This document shows positions 1-11,700 of a DNA stretch of 64,000 nucleotides, one piece after another. The stretch lies in the NCBI GenBank assembly GCA_035610365.1, contig CM069433.1, positions 56,782,487-56,846,486 of the forward strand, given 5' to 3'. The notes beneath the pieces were generated by a model. It was given only the letters and a program-made list of their open reading frames with translations, made no database searches and was not told the origin of the DNA. The DNA is from Aquatica leii. Lineage: Eukaryota > Arthropoda > Insecta > Coleoptera > Lampyridae. Position numbers and translations under genes: made by a program. Position 1 is the stretch's first letter. Every line of letters begins with the position of its first letter.

Positions 1-600
1 TCTTAAAAGGTAGTACAGGAATATGAATATCAGTACCACCTTCATGTAAGAGGGCAACACTTTCAGTTGCTTCCTCTGTAAGAAGGTAACGTAAGTTATT
101 GGAAATTCCAGCACTATCATTTTCACAATTTGCACCAATAGAGTGTGTCGATGTTAAATTATTTTCCAACAAAGCTTTAAACGAATTACAGAAATTGTCA
201 ACATCGGGAGAAACATTTCTCACTCCATGACTTTTAATGCTGCAAAAAAATTTTCGAGAGCACATTTCCTTTTCTCTCCAAAATCTTCTAACTCATAGAT
301 GCAATCTTCTTTTTTATTATATGAAAGGTAGTTACCGATTGCCATCTCATCAAATAGAAGAACACAGCACTTGTCAACAACTTTAAAGTTTTGTACTGCA
401 TGCTTTAAGGAAGTAAAAAGTTTGCTTGTTTATACCAGGGCAAAATTGAATTTTATTAAGTAAAGTTGTAAGTGTTCTTCGAGATGGAAGAGCAAAGATC
501 TTTTGTAAATAGCGGTAACCTTTGGAGCTATGTGTTAAAAAAACTTAGACACAAAAGTTTTTCGTCTAAAGTGTATCGTCTTGCTCTAGGTGGTAAACCT
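1..600 (-). pseudogene. P-element/THAP9-like transposase remnant (continues off the left edge)
   Basis: Translating the minus strand in shifting frames gives a series of pieces typical of P-element-type transposases (the family of Drosophila P and vertebrate THAP9, which cut and paste DNA with an RNase H-like fold). From high to low coordinate they are: RRYTLDEKLLCLSFF near 545-600, LPSRRTLTTLLNKIQFCPGIN near 435-490, then CCVLLFDEMAIGNYLSYN near 320-380, where the DEMAI aspartate matches the first conserved acidic position. An SPDVDNFCNSFKALLENN piece lies near 160-215, followed by IGANCENDSAGISNNLRYLL. At least three frameshifts break it, and much of the catalytic region is missing between the DEMAI piece and the C-terminal piece. 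No THAP zinc finger is visible upstream. Recognition is from motif order only. Confidence 0.6.
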
Positions 601-2626
601 TGAATTCTTATTTGCTGCATAAATTGATAAATGTTGTAGTTCGACTCGCAGTTTCATAGATAAGTTAATATAGGTTACGCAAACACTCTTGGAATAGTTT
701 ACAGTAGAAATTAAATAATTATTTATTTTTAACTTTTTAATAATTGTTCTAAAATAAATATACTCAGTACTTGACATTGTAAATGATTTGTGATGAGTAA
801 TACAAATCTACAAAAAATTGGTAATTGGACATATTTAAATGTTTTCTAGTACTAAACTAATAAGACCAATTTTTTTAATTTGTATTTGTTATAAGACTGT
901 ATAAGCGCTGCAAAAGATACTACTGTGATACCTCATTTTCATTATTAACGTGTCCTTAATCCGTGATCTGCATTTGTATTATGTCAAGCAAAACATTAAT
1001 TTACGTAAAAAAAATATCATAAACATGTTTTGGTGGTTCCAACCTTATATTCTGTATTTCAGGTTTAAAAATATAGTTTAACAAATAAAATGAAATTTAA
1101 TACGACTGAAGAAACGTTGGAGAAATTTTAATGTGAAATGGATGTTAACTGAACCAACGCAACGTTTGCATTCAGTCTTTAATGACAAAGTTAAAAGTAA
1201 TAAAGAAAAACTTCAATTCAAAATTTGATTAGCTTTTAATTATAATCTGGTTAGACATTTTTCCAATTTATAAATCAGTTCATTACTCACAAAAAAGGAC
1301 GCCATTGATAAAGCATTTTTATCTTTTTCGTCGTGTTAACAAATAACCCTTCGATCCGAAAGTAGAACAGCTTTAAGTTCAAGGGTGATTTTCTACATTT
1401 GTTCGACCATTAATCGGTCGGTGAGCGAAATCGGTGATTTATCTCGGCTGTCAGGGCCGGAAGCCACCCCGTGCTCTACAAGCGATCCCCACTAATCTCC
1501 TGCCGCGTCTTCGCGACTTCCTGCCATGCATCACTCTTATCGTGTGCTAATCCGCAAAGACCGCGTAATCTATTTCAGTTCAACATAACGACGTATAACA
1601 GTAGGCTATTAAGTAATTAAATCAATTAAGTATAATTAGATGAAGATAAGACACAGTTTCATTATCCGTATCATAAATAAATAAATTATTTAACGCCGTT
1701 TACATTACTCATATCCTGAATAAAGTAAGGAAGCAACCGTCATTCTTTAAGTGTAATTTATTTCCCTTTCTTAAAGAAGCTTTATGTATTCCAACTAGAA
1801 AGAATACGCTTTTATAACTGAATCACTTTGTAACTGTCATAACGAATGCAACACGCATCGTTTCCTTTGGAAGCATAAAACATATTTAATTGGAATGATA
1901 AATATAAATTAGACTCGGCTTTCAATTGTATTTACTGCTCATAAATCACTACGATTGGGGTCGAACTAACAGACAGTGCACATAAAATTATTACTTTGTC
2001 TATATGTGGGAAGATGTCATAATAAAATAACCTTATAATTATTTTAGGGTCAAATGTCCTGACAACTTGTACTTAACTAAGATGCCATCGTAAATACTAT
2101 TAATTTATTAGCATTTAATATTCCCTTCTATTTACCTGAATAATAAAAAAAATCAATTTTTTTCCGCTGTGTCCAACACCTTAATGGGATTTACAATTGC
2201 ATTTTTCAATGGTTTCAGTTAAGAAATAGCTTTTCCAATCATTATTATAAGAATCAAAAATTACAAAAGTAAAATACTAAACTTGGTAAATATTAGTACG
2301 TTTTATTAATTTTACAGAATTTATTTCATGCTCTTTGTACAAAACCAAAACTAATATAAATAACGAAAATAAACTTATTTTCATTATAAAAAACAATAAA
2401 TGAAAACCAGATAAGTTAAAAGTTATCATATAACAAATTACAAAAATTACATTTACATTGCATCAGAAATTGAAGACACATAGCTATGAAATTTATTTTA
2501 TAATTTACGTAAAACGTACTGAGAAGTGGAACATATAAAACTCTACGTAATGTAAGCAGTATTTACAATTTATAAAATATACTTTTACATTTTATAAAAC
2601 ATTTACTAAAAAGACTTTCAATATAA
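601..2626. other. Gene-free AT-rich spacer with a GC-richer island at ~1370-1590
   Basis: I see no coding signal on either strand. Positions ~1370-1590 are clearly richer in G+C than their surroundings, with several CpG-containing words and a small palindrome around an ATTA core (CGACCATTAATCGGTCG, 1403-1419). The island is followed by homeodomain-like TAATTAAAT / CAATTAAG words near 1615-1630. It could be a cis-regulatory or ancestral unique sequence that escaped transposon insertion. No function can be assigned. Confidence 0.3.
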
Positions 2627-3330
2627 GGGTCTCACGGTGACCGTCGGTTAGAAGTATATCAAGAACTGTAAAAGCTAGAAATTCAAAATTTTGCACATGC
2701 GACATGCCGTGTTTAATCTATTAAATAAAATTTACCAAACGGCAGTACTTCCGGAAATACCGGAAGTGAGCATCAATATCTTTATTTTAAATACAAACCA
2801 GACAATTTTTTTTCACATTCTGATGTGTCATAAAATGTTTAGTATGTATGCTGAAAATAATCGGCGTATCAATTGTGATTGTTAAGAAAAAAAAAATTTT
2901 TCACTGAAAATCTAAATCTTGTTTAGGAAATAAAATTGAAAATCGAAAATGGTAAAAGTTACAGAAATGGGATTTTAGGTTCTCATTGTCAAAAGATTGA
3001 AACACAATAGTCTATAATAGATAATACAAAATTGCCCGCGGTTACGTATCTTTTTGACGTTATTTCTAAACTTAAGAAAAACGTTAAAAAGTTTTTTTTT
3101 AAATAAAATGCCTATTTAATTATCAGTCCGTTCCATGCATAAATAAATTACCTTTAACTTGATATACAATGTTCCTATACTTAAAACCAATGATTACAGA
3201 GTTATTTACGTTTTTCTATTAAAATTTATAATTACATATAGGTACTTCACAAAACATAATTGGCTTTAAAAATTTTCAAACAAACGATAATTAAATTATA
3301 ATTAAGATTTGTAGCGTGTTTAGAGTATAA
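2627..3330 (+). repeat. Left arm of a ~4.3-kb inverted-repeat structure
   Basis: This segment reappears as a diverged reverse complement at about 6290-6910. The outermost shared bases are TCTCACGGTGACCGTCGG (left, from 2629), and pairing continues through blocks at ~2640-2760, ~2990-3070 and ~3130-3240 (for example the shared TACCTTTAACTTGATATAC / GTATATCAATTTAAAGG stretch). The left end reads AAGGGTCTCACGG and the reverse of the right end reads GGGTGTCTCACGG, so the left tip has lost two bases. Such long terminal inverted repeats suggest a foldback or long-TIR DNA transposon. No transposase that obviously belongs to it was seen. Confidence 0.75.
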
Positions 3331-3370
3331 CAACAAATTAATTTTCAGTTAAACGTATGCGATATGTTCT

Positions 3371-4700
3371 ACACTGCCCAGGTCACGGAATCAGTTGGCC
3401 GCTACACGAATTTGTAGTTGATGTCGCCTTTTGACTAATTTAAATCCATTGGTTATATTAAGTTTTCAAAATGGGTACCATTCACTTCCATACATTCCAT
3501 AAGACGTGTTTCAACATCCTGAATCGTTGCTCTACTGATCTCTAAAGGATCTAATTGTAAGTTATTAAATGCTGCGATAACGCGACCCCGTAGTTCTTCT
3601 CTGCTATTAACAGGAGTTTTGTACACTTTTGATTTAATAGTGCCCCACAAATAAAAATCTAATGGCGTTACATCCGGCGATCTTGCTGGCCACAACCAAG
3701 GACCCAGACGTCTACTCTATCAGTCTTCGAAAATTTGTTTAAATTGAAGACCGACTGCAGCAGTACAATGAGCTGGAGCACCATCTAATTGATACCAGCA
3801 TGTTTCTAACTCGGCTTGTGGTAAAGTTTGCAAAAATTTTTGTACCTGGTTTCTTAAAATACTTAAATATCTCTAACCGTTTAAATTCTTGTCATAAATA
3901 AAGTAACACACGCGGTGGTTTATTAACCTTGCAAACACGTTGAAGCTAAACTTTTTCTGATAATTGTTAGGTCTGATTGCATTTCGAGTTTCATGCGACC
4001 AAATGTGTAAATTATGCCGATTAATAATACCCTCTTTAGAAAATTTTGACTCATGTAACTAAATAATTTTCAGAAGAGAATTTGGATCTTCTTGAATCTT
4101 TACAAGCATCATTTCGCAATACTGCACCAGTTAAATTTGATCTTGTGGATGCAACTCTTGACCAGTCGAAAATTTAAAATCGTACATTTTATGAATATTT
4201 AAAATTCTATCTATCGAACTTCTGGAGTATCCAAAATCTCTTTCCGCCGAACGAACAGAACTTTCAGGGAAAACATTAAAGTATCCCAATACATTAGTTT
4301 CTGCAGCTTCATTGGAGACAATTGGCTTTGGCAAATTTCGTGGCGCATTTACTTTTCCAAAATTTAGAAAAAATTTTTTAATCTTCCTGAATTTTTGTTC
4401 TGCCATTGCAGACAAATGCGGATATCTTTCGTTAAAGTTTTTGCAGGTCCAAAGAGTAATACGAGCAGACCCGCCCGCAATGTAAAACAAATTTAGAATA
4501 TCAGCATTTGTGTATTTCATATTACCCTACTAAGCGCAAAAATAAAAATTCAAACAGATAACACTAATAACAAACGTAAATGTAACTTTCAAACTAATAG
4601 CTAACTGACAAGTGTCCATAGATAAAAGAGAATCGAATAGATGCCCAACTCAATGACTTTAGAAGTTGACAGCAAAAGCGCCACCAAACAACCAGGGGAA
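3371..4700 (-). pseudogene. Mariner-superfamily (DUF4817 / DDE_3) transposase, decayed
   Basis: Reading leftward from 4520, the N-terminal piece (to 4131, ~129 residues) starts MKYTNADILNLFYIAGGSAR, matching the DUF4817 helix-turn-helix domain found on many insect Tc1/mariner-type transposases. A frameshifted middle follows (HNLHIWSHETRN, KKFSFNVFARL), then CWYQLDGAPAHCTAAVG near 3735-3800 with the second catalytic Asp, and finally ARSPDVTPLDFYLWG near 3640-3690 with the third catalytic Asp. The total span of ~1070 bp fits a ~350-residue family member. The first catalytic Asp block is unreadable and there are two or more frameshifts plus stops, so it is inactive. It sits inside the inverted-repeat structure. 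A second, independent copy of the family lies at 49.1-50.0 kb. Confidence 0.85.
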
Positions 4701-6235
4701 AAGCTTTTTTAAAAGCGTGCAAAATTTACATTATGTAATATTGGAGTACATTTTTTAAATTAATTAAAATTAATGTTAAGTTTAAAAACAACAGTAAAAA
4801 CGACAGTTCAAAAAGTTTTAATTTTTTAAATTACAAATTACAATACGTTTAAGATATATAAGTACTTAAATAAAGGAAACTCTCAACTTCCCCTTTAACC
4901 AATTTTAATGATGAAATGAAGGTTGTTTTTCTAAGTATTTAAGCTGCTAATGCGCAACCTAGCAGGAGTGAATTTTGACGGTTAAATTATCTACCTACGA
5001 TGTGGATAACTTCCAACACTTAGTACCTAGCGACTATCAAATTTGATGAACATTTTTCTTATAAACGAGACGACATGTTTCGAAACTTGACTGGCTTCAT
5101 TTTTCAAGCTATACTATTAAATGATGCTTAAGGAACTATATGATGATGGCGAAAACTATAACTTAATTAGATAACAACACGTGGTTAACCACTAGATTCA
5201 CCTGAGGGAGACATTAGGTATATGTAATAATATTATGCTTAAATATGAAAATAGGTACATATTAATTAACGATTTTTTCCTGAAGGAAATCACACTATGT
5301 GTCAATTTACCTTTTACACCCCTTTGTGAGTTTAGAACCTTATAAGATATCTTATTAGTAGATACTTAATTGTAAACAATAATAATTAATAATTACTAAC
5401 TAATAGGTAACTAAGTGTATAACGAACATAATAAAAACATTTACACTAACAATATTATTTAATACACTACCAACTGCTTTTAACAATCTATAAAATTACA
5501 ATTACCTAAACTAATTAATAGCATTACTGCGTTGAAAACAGATTACTTGCTGAATTTAATATTGAACGTAACGAATTATTATGTACTTATGTTGACATTG
5601 TGGCAACTTGTATAAGTGTTTTTGTTAATAAATATGTAAAGGCTTTCTTACTTTTTGGCCAATCAATTTGTAACCGTATAAAACAGCATTATTAATCAAT
5701 TTTGGAAGAACTAGCTTCTAATGAACTAACTCCTCCGCGTTGTCCTCCATATTTTTACAATTTCTCTTATCTAAAATTACACATCCATTAAATGTAAACT
5801 GAATAGTTAGGAAACCAGTACAATACTTACGGAACTGTTCATAATTTCTTCTGTTTGAAGATACTTTTTCAAAGCGTCAAGTTGTTCTTGAGAGCTTACA
5901 GGAAGCTTTAGTTCAGTAATAGAAATACTCGCATATTATTTAGCTAAACGATAAAATTTTTGTTAGAATAACTCTAACCTCACTTTCGCTTATATAAAAT
6001 CCTTTTTGAATTCCAGCAACCAGAAACAGCACAATACGAACCGACCATTATTATACGCTTAAAAAAACGTTAATCACAGTAGAAAATACTTTACGGTGAA
6101 CACTAAACGCAATCAAAACGTCAAGCTGTCAAAGTGATAACGAAAAACAAAAAACAAAACATATTTGAATTTTTTTCGGTGGTTCAAGTGCTTCCTAACG
6201 GCGAGGGAAAAAAAGCAGTTACACCTGTGTAATTC
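4701..6235. other. Interior of the inverted-repeat structure, no recognisable gene
   Basis: AT-rich, with no open frame over 60 codons and no motif that I recognise. A 38-bp word at 4612-4650 (CTCTTTTATCTAT type on the minus strand) recurs in inverted orientation at 6236-6275. This suggests that 5' flanking sequence of the mariner fossil was once present in both arms. Confidence 0.4.
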
Positions 6236-6910
6236 GAGTTGAACATCTATTCTATTCTCTTTTATCTATCTAAAAATAAAAACATAAGAAAGCATAAGAA
6301 ACAATTGAATTAAAATTTGTATCTATTTACTTATAAATTTGAATAGAAAAATGTAATTAACTCTGTAATCATTGATTTTAGGTACAGGAAAATGGTATAT
6401 CAATTTAAAGGAAATTTATTTCTGCATCGAATGGACTAATAATTAAATAAGCGTTTTATTTGAAAAAAAAAGATTTTTTAAAGTTCTTCTTAAGTCTGGA
6501 AATAACGTCAAATAGGTAGATACGTAACCGCGGGCAATTTTTTATTATCTATTACAGACAATTGTGTCTCAATCTTTTGACATTGAAAACCTAAAATCCC
6601 ATTTCCGTAACTTTTACCACTTTCAATTTTCCTAAACAAGATTTTGAAATGTTTCAGAAAAAAAATTTTTTTTCAATAATCACAATTGATAAAAATTTTA
6701 TGTCACATCAGAATGTAAACAAAAATTGTCTTGTTTATATTTAAAATAGAGATGTTAATGATCATTTCTGGTAATTCCGGAAGTGCTGTCATTTGGAAAA
6801 TATTTGTATTTAATAGATTAAACACGGAATGTCGCATCTGCAAAATTTCAAATTTCTAGCTTTAACAGTTCTTGATATACTTCTAACCGACGGTCACCGT
6901 GAGACACCCG
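6236..6910 (-). repeat. Right arm of the inverted-repeat structure
   Basis: Reverse complement of 2627-3330, diverged by many substitutions and small indels. It ends ACCGTGAGACACCC at ~6908. The sequence just outside reads GGTATAG, and ACCCGGTATA recurs about 150 bp further right (~7052). The arm lacks the mariner transposase present beside the left arm. Confidence 0.75.
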
Positions 6911-7550
6911 GTATAGAAAACAAAATATGGATATAAATAAAACCTAAGTGTAGCACTAAAAAAATACTTACTGTTCAATTTAAAAAAAACAACTTAAGTT
7001 ATTTGTTAAAGTTAATGTAATAACACCTTTTTATATAAATGTGAAAAAAATCACCCGGTATAATACTTTGTAAATAAAAACATTTACTTACAAAGTAGCG
7101 CTTGTTGACTATATGTGGCTCAAAAATTGATCGCTTTGCCATAGATTTTTTTAGATTTTTTCAGAAATCTTTCTTAAGAGTTAAATAAATTTACTATCAA
7201 ACAGAAAGTATTACAATATTGACAGAACATATGTGAAAAAACAAGCATTTAATTTACAATGATTATAACCAAAGTATTGTTTTTTCAAACAAGGCAACCG
7301 AAATAATTTTCAATTTCAAACGCCGAGTTTCGAAATATACTTTACTGACATATGTTATTTATACTATTTTTTCTGAAATCGTCTAAATTGAGTATTTTTT
7401 TAATGAAATTAATAACTTAAAATGCCCAAATTATTCTAGTAATTGTGATGTATAAATAGAAGATCGTAGTCACCAAGGAAAATAGTGAAAACAAATAATA
7501 TTTTTGAACTGACAAGGCAGTAACACGGGTTTTTTCATATAAGTTATTAA
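6911..7550. other. Intergenic, nothing recognised
   Basis: AT-rich sequence with no open frame or repeat that I can name, apart from the second ACCCGGTATA word at ~7052. Confidence 0.4.
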
Positions 7551-7553
7551 AAA

Positions 7554-8425
7554 TGTTAGAAGTTAGCGATGAAGAATCTATTCTAAAAGAAATTTTAAAA
7601 GAAGCGGCTCTAGTAGAGAAAAATTTGGTGCAAGTGAAATCTAAGGAAGGGTAAAAAAAATTATGTTTTTAAAAGGTGGAGAAGGCAAAATATTGTAAAT
7701 AAGCTAACCGAAAATGTGTGTCGAAATATTCTATGTTAAAGAGAATCTTCATTTTAAAAGGAAACGCTAGCATTGCAAGATTTCCTAAATTGATGGCGTT
7801 TGTAAAACGTCAAAATGTTGTTTATTCCCCAAAAAATCAAAAATTTTGCACCGAGAACAAATTTGCCGTTTTCTTTTGGAAGCACATGAAGAAGAAGAAG
7901 AAGAATTTTTATTAAGATTATTGCACAATTAATGTCTTAGGTTGCCCTAATATTTGGTGTATTTGGCGCTTGCCGTTGTGGTGAATTATGTAAAATAGTT
8001 GCTAAAACGGCAAACACAAAGGTTCTATTTTAATGGTTAATATACCAAATTCAAAGACAAAGACTTCACGCATTTTTTGCGAAATAAAGAAATTGGAAGT
8101 AATTGATCCCATTGAAATTTATAAAAAATACGTTATTTTAAGAAATCCTTATACACTTCCCCGTCGGCTTTTTGTAAATTACCAAAATGGAAAATGTACT
8201 ATTCAAGCAGTAGGAATTCACTCATTTTCAAAAATGCCTGGTTTAGTGGCAAAATATCTAAAAATAGATTACCCAAAAGAGTACACGTCATTGTTTCCGA
8301 AAATCGTCGGCATCATTAGTAGCCAAGGCGGAGATTTTTCATCTTTACAACGACAATGAGGATGGAGGTCGCAGTGGCCGAAGGTTAGGTGGACCAATCT
8401 GGTAAAAGTAAAATTGAAATCGCTA
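7554..8425 (+). pseudogene. Tyrosine recombinase (Crypton-type / phage-integrase fold), frameshifted
   Basis: An ATG at 7554 opens an acidic N-terminal piece (MLEVSDEESILKEILKEAAL). After a frameshift comes a SAM-like core-binding piece, YSMLKRIFILKGNASIARF then PKLMAFVKRQNVVYSPK (7730-7830). Next is LIFGVFGACRCGELCKIV (~7950-8005), the region holding the first catalytic Arg of tyrosine recombinases. An open stretch at 8033-8359 contains IPNSKTKTSR and YQNGKCTIQAVGIHSFSKMP. Around 8285-8325 an alternative frame reads HCFRKSSAS, the H-x-x-R box, followed by QGGDFSSLQR. A GWRS word follows, but the region with the nucleophilic Tyr is not clearly readable. These elements recombine DNA by a 3'-phosphotyrosine mechanism. 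Frameshifts and stops make this copy inactive. Confidence 0.75.
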
Positions 8426-8970
8426 ATTAAATAGCTGGCACCTCTACTGGCTGTTTAGAATCACCTATGACAAACTCTAATAATCCAACAATCTCTGCTT
8501 CAATACAAATCTCTTATAACTTACTAATCAACAATGAATATTTCTCATAATAATTTACCAGCATCTACTTTAATATAAAACTCAAAGCCTTCATTGACTT
8601 GCATAAATTTTAGTAACATCAGTAATTGTACCTTTAATATTTACAATGAAACTTTATTTTGTTAATTTAATGTTTGATTTTATGGTTAGGTTTTTTGTTT
8701 TTTGTTTATATTATAATAAATATGTGTAAATCATATATGTATTTAATAGTGTGGATTTTGGGCGTAGAATACATGTGGTAATTTTTTATTTATGTAGTAT
8801 ATTCTTCCTTGACTTGTCAGGAAAAAAATCTTTTCTGACTAAATCTAGGTCCTAACTGTTGCAACAGTTTCATGACTATTCACTTACAATATTTGAATGT
8901 TGTTTGATAAGACATGTTTTTCAGGCTACAGCAAGTAGTGAACAATATAATAAATGCAAGGATTTCATAA
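8426..8970. other. Intergenic, nothing recognised
   Basis: AT-rich spacer between the recombinase pseudogene and the first palindrome. It has no coding signal. Confidence 0.35.
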
Positions 8971-9105
8971 AATAGTGCATTACATAACCAGAGTTGTACG
9001 AAGCTTATTATATGCTAGTAAAAAGCTGCGCGCGAGCCGCTAGCAGCAAGCGCAGTAATTTTACAAGCACGAAATAAGCTTACAACTCTACTTGTGTACT
9101 ATGCT
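8971..9105. repeat. Long imperfect palindrome A
   Basis: Left arm AGAGTTGTACGAAGCTTATT (8990-9009) pairs with AAATAAGCTTACAACTCT (9072-9089) apart from a 3-base insertion. Inner arms TGCTAGTAAAAAGCTGCGC and the reverse of GCGCAGTAATTTTACAAGCA also pair. The apex is GCGAGCCGCTAGCAGCAA. Outer bases read ATAGTGCAT on the left and GTACTATGC on the right, followed by TTTTTCTACACAC. It shares its apex word and outer layout with palindromes B (17.8 kb) and C (25.7 kb). Confidence 0.8.
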
Positions 9106-9655
9106 TTTTCTACACACACTTTGATACGTAAAAATAAAAAGCATAATTGACAAGTAACATTTATTAATTTAATTTTGAAAATAACGTCTACTAATTCATT
9201 TCCATGGTTACCCATTGCAATTGACTAACACAATTAATGTGACAAATTACATGTTTTTTTCGTCGATTGTCTGTCAATAGCAATATTAATGTATAATAAT
9301 GTATCAGAAATAGTAATTTACGTAACAAGTGTCGGAAAGTACATCATAGCATAACGAACGCTAATGCGACGCGAGAAATATAATGTTGGTACTACATTTA
9401 TTACTAAATCTGTCAAATTTGACATTTATTTTAATATCGTTTTTATCAATTCTAACTTAATTTCGACAGTTTTTAAATGACTTTTCCACTTGTCGCATAC
9501 TTGTTGTAATATAAGAATTGAGTTTGAACAATTAGTTTTATATGGATTTCTAGTTTTCATTTTACCACACTAGAGCTTTTTTTGTCCATTACGTAACTAA
9601 ACTAATCGTACAAGAAAATAATTTTTTTATAAGGTTACGTAAATTGTATTAGTTG
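9106..9655. other. Intergenic, nothing recognised
   Basis: AT-rich, no gene seen. It contains a TGTCAAATTTGACA dyad near 9413-9426. Confidence 0.35.
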
Positions 9656-10945
9656 ACGTTTTTAAATAAAAAAAATTTACCGTTCTTCTAATGTAAATCT
9701 ACATTAAATTAATGAAAAATGTATATATTTTTCATCCGATGAATGGGTACATCAGCACAATGAATCTGTTACATTAGATTAATGTACTAAAACATTGAAT
9801 CTGAACAAGAATGTGTACATCAAAACAATGTATTATTACTTCTTATTACTAAAGTTCATAAAAACAATGTACGATTACATTGAGGCAATTTGTTGCGTCA
9901 TTAATTGGATGTACAATTACATTGGTTTTATGTATGTATTTCATTATTTTGATGTACCAGATTTCACGAATCAGTGTAAACTGTACATCAACAATATTTA
10001 CAATTACATTAATCTAATAAATGCACTACATCAATTTAATGTATAAAGCGATCAATGTTAATACACTCTGAAAGTAACGATCAATCAAACACCTAAAATT
10101 AAAAAAAAATTAGCTTGTTATTCGTATTGGTGATTTTTAGTAATCCATCTCCTGGTGTGTGTAGATAGGTAAAGTCAACATCAATCTAAGAAGTATTGCA
10201 TTTACAATCAAAAACATTATTTTATACAATATTCTTACCAAACGAAAACTCATCCGTTGACAATTTATCAAATTTCATCGACTTAATGCATATTTCGCCA
10301 TCGTCTTTTTGAGGCTAAAATAATTAAAGATGTGAATAACTATTTAGTTAATTTCTCTTTTTCTTTTTAAATTTGATAACGTAGGGAATAACGTCTGTTA
10401 TTATTGGTAACACTTAATTAACAATATTATTTAGATATATTTGAGAATTACAGTACCATTGAGAGATTATTATAAATAATAAAATGTATACACTCACCTA
10501 TTGAACAAACTTTAGTAACTAAAACGTTGACAGCGCATTAAACATATTTTTGCTTCTGTTCTACTGCACTGTGAAATTGCATCAAGAAAAATACACGAAC
10601 TAAATGCACTGACCCCACCTGACATGCTATATAAAAATTAATTTATTGCTGACACTGTGGTTCACACATACTCAAATTTTTTAATAAAATAATGTTTGGT
10701 GCTACGTGTGATAGTGATAAGACTTGATTCTGTGTATGTTACATCGAATCAATGGATCTTTTACCGAAAATTAACGTATGCATTGATAGTTTTAATGTAA
10801 AAATACATTGAAATCATAAACTGTACATGGTTCTATAAAAACTCTACACATACAACGTATGATTACATTAACCCAAAGTATTTCAAATGTTAAATTAATG
10901 TACATGATAGGATAAATTAACGTAATGGTACATTCAAAGGTTCAC
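9656..10945. repeat. Two clusters of TGTACnATTACATT-type short repeats
   Basis: A degenerate word around TGTACAATTACATTGG / TACATTAA / ACATCAA recurs many times in two blocks, 9656-10060 and ~10735-10945. Examples are near 9862, 9907, 9990, 10797, 10857 and 10905. The ~670 bp between the blocks lacks it. Spacing is irregular and both orientations occur, so this is not a tandem satellite. It resembles the subterminal repeats that flank some DNA transposons. The 83-codon open frame at 9795-10046 is made of these repeats and I do not consider it a gene. Confidence 0.5.
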
Positions 10946-11700
10946 TGTGGATGATATAGTTAGGAGTTACCAAGTTGCTTAACGAAGCTGACAAATAAAG
11001 TCATTATTCACAATAATTGTGATCTACATCAACTGACGATTATGAACACACAAATTGTTAATTGGTTTTTATCGATGATTAAGACATTCTGTTGTTTTTG
11101 CCAAACATGCCTAATATTAAAGTTGTGACGTTTGTATGTTATATAACAATAATTATAAACAGACTTTAGTTTATTACAATAAATCACAACGCAAATCTTG
11201 TACAAAGCAATACTTATATAACCGTATTGTCATAATACTCGTGTGCTTCTTTTGTATACATATTCAGAACATTACGTATAAGACTAACTAAGAACATTTA
11301 ACTATCGTTACTTTCATTGACTTACCTTCTTCATCTGAGAATCTAATTCTCGTACATCTTCACCAATTTGAAAAACATTGCTCATTATGCTTTGCTAAAC
11401 TACGTATCATTTTTTATCGGATTCAAATTGTAACGATACGTTAGTGAACATAATTATTTTAGTAAATCATAAACAAAGTAAGTTTTACTAAACAATTGTG
11501 TTACTAAAATTTAGCTTTTGACAAGCTGTTTATTTAAAAATTACAATGTGATACGTCATCTTATGGTCATCATCACAAATCTATACCAAAAAACTTTTTT
11601 TGAAATTGCTATCATGTAAATATTCTGAAAAACAAAGGCAACACAACAATATGATAGATAAATATATGTTTAATCTAAGAGTAGGTGTTGTTAAAGTGTC
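10946..11700. other. Intergenic, nothing recognised
   Basis: AT-rich, no coding signal or nameable repeat. Confidence 0.35.

Noticed and set aside
6904-7062. ACCCGGTATA repeated 150 bp apart as a possible target-site duplication
   Set aside because: Too long and wrongly placed for the TA target expected with mariner ends; one copy is inside the inverted-repeat tip.
9795-10046. 83-codon Tyr/Asn-rich open frame
   Set aside because: Built entirely from the TGTACnATTACATT repeats; no protein character.
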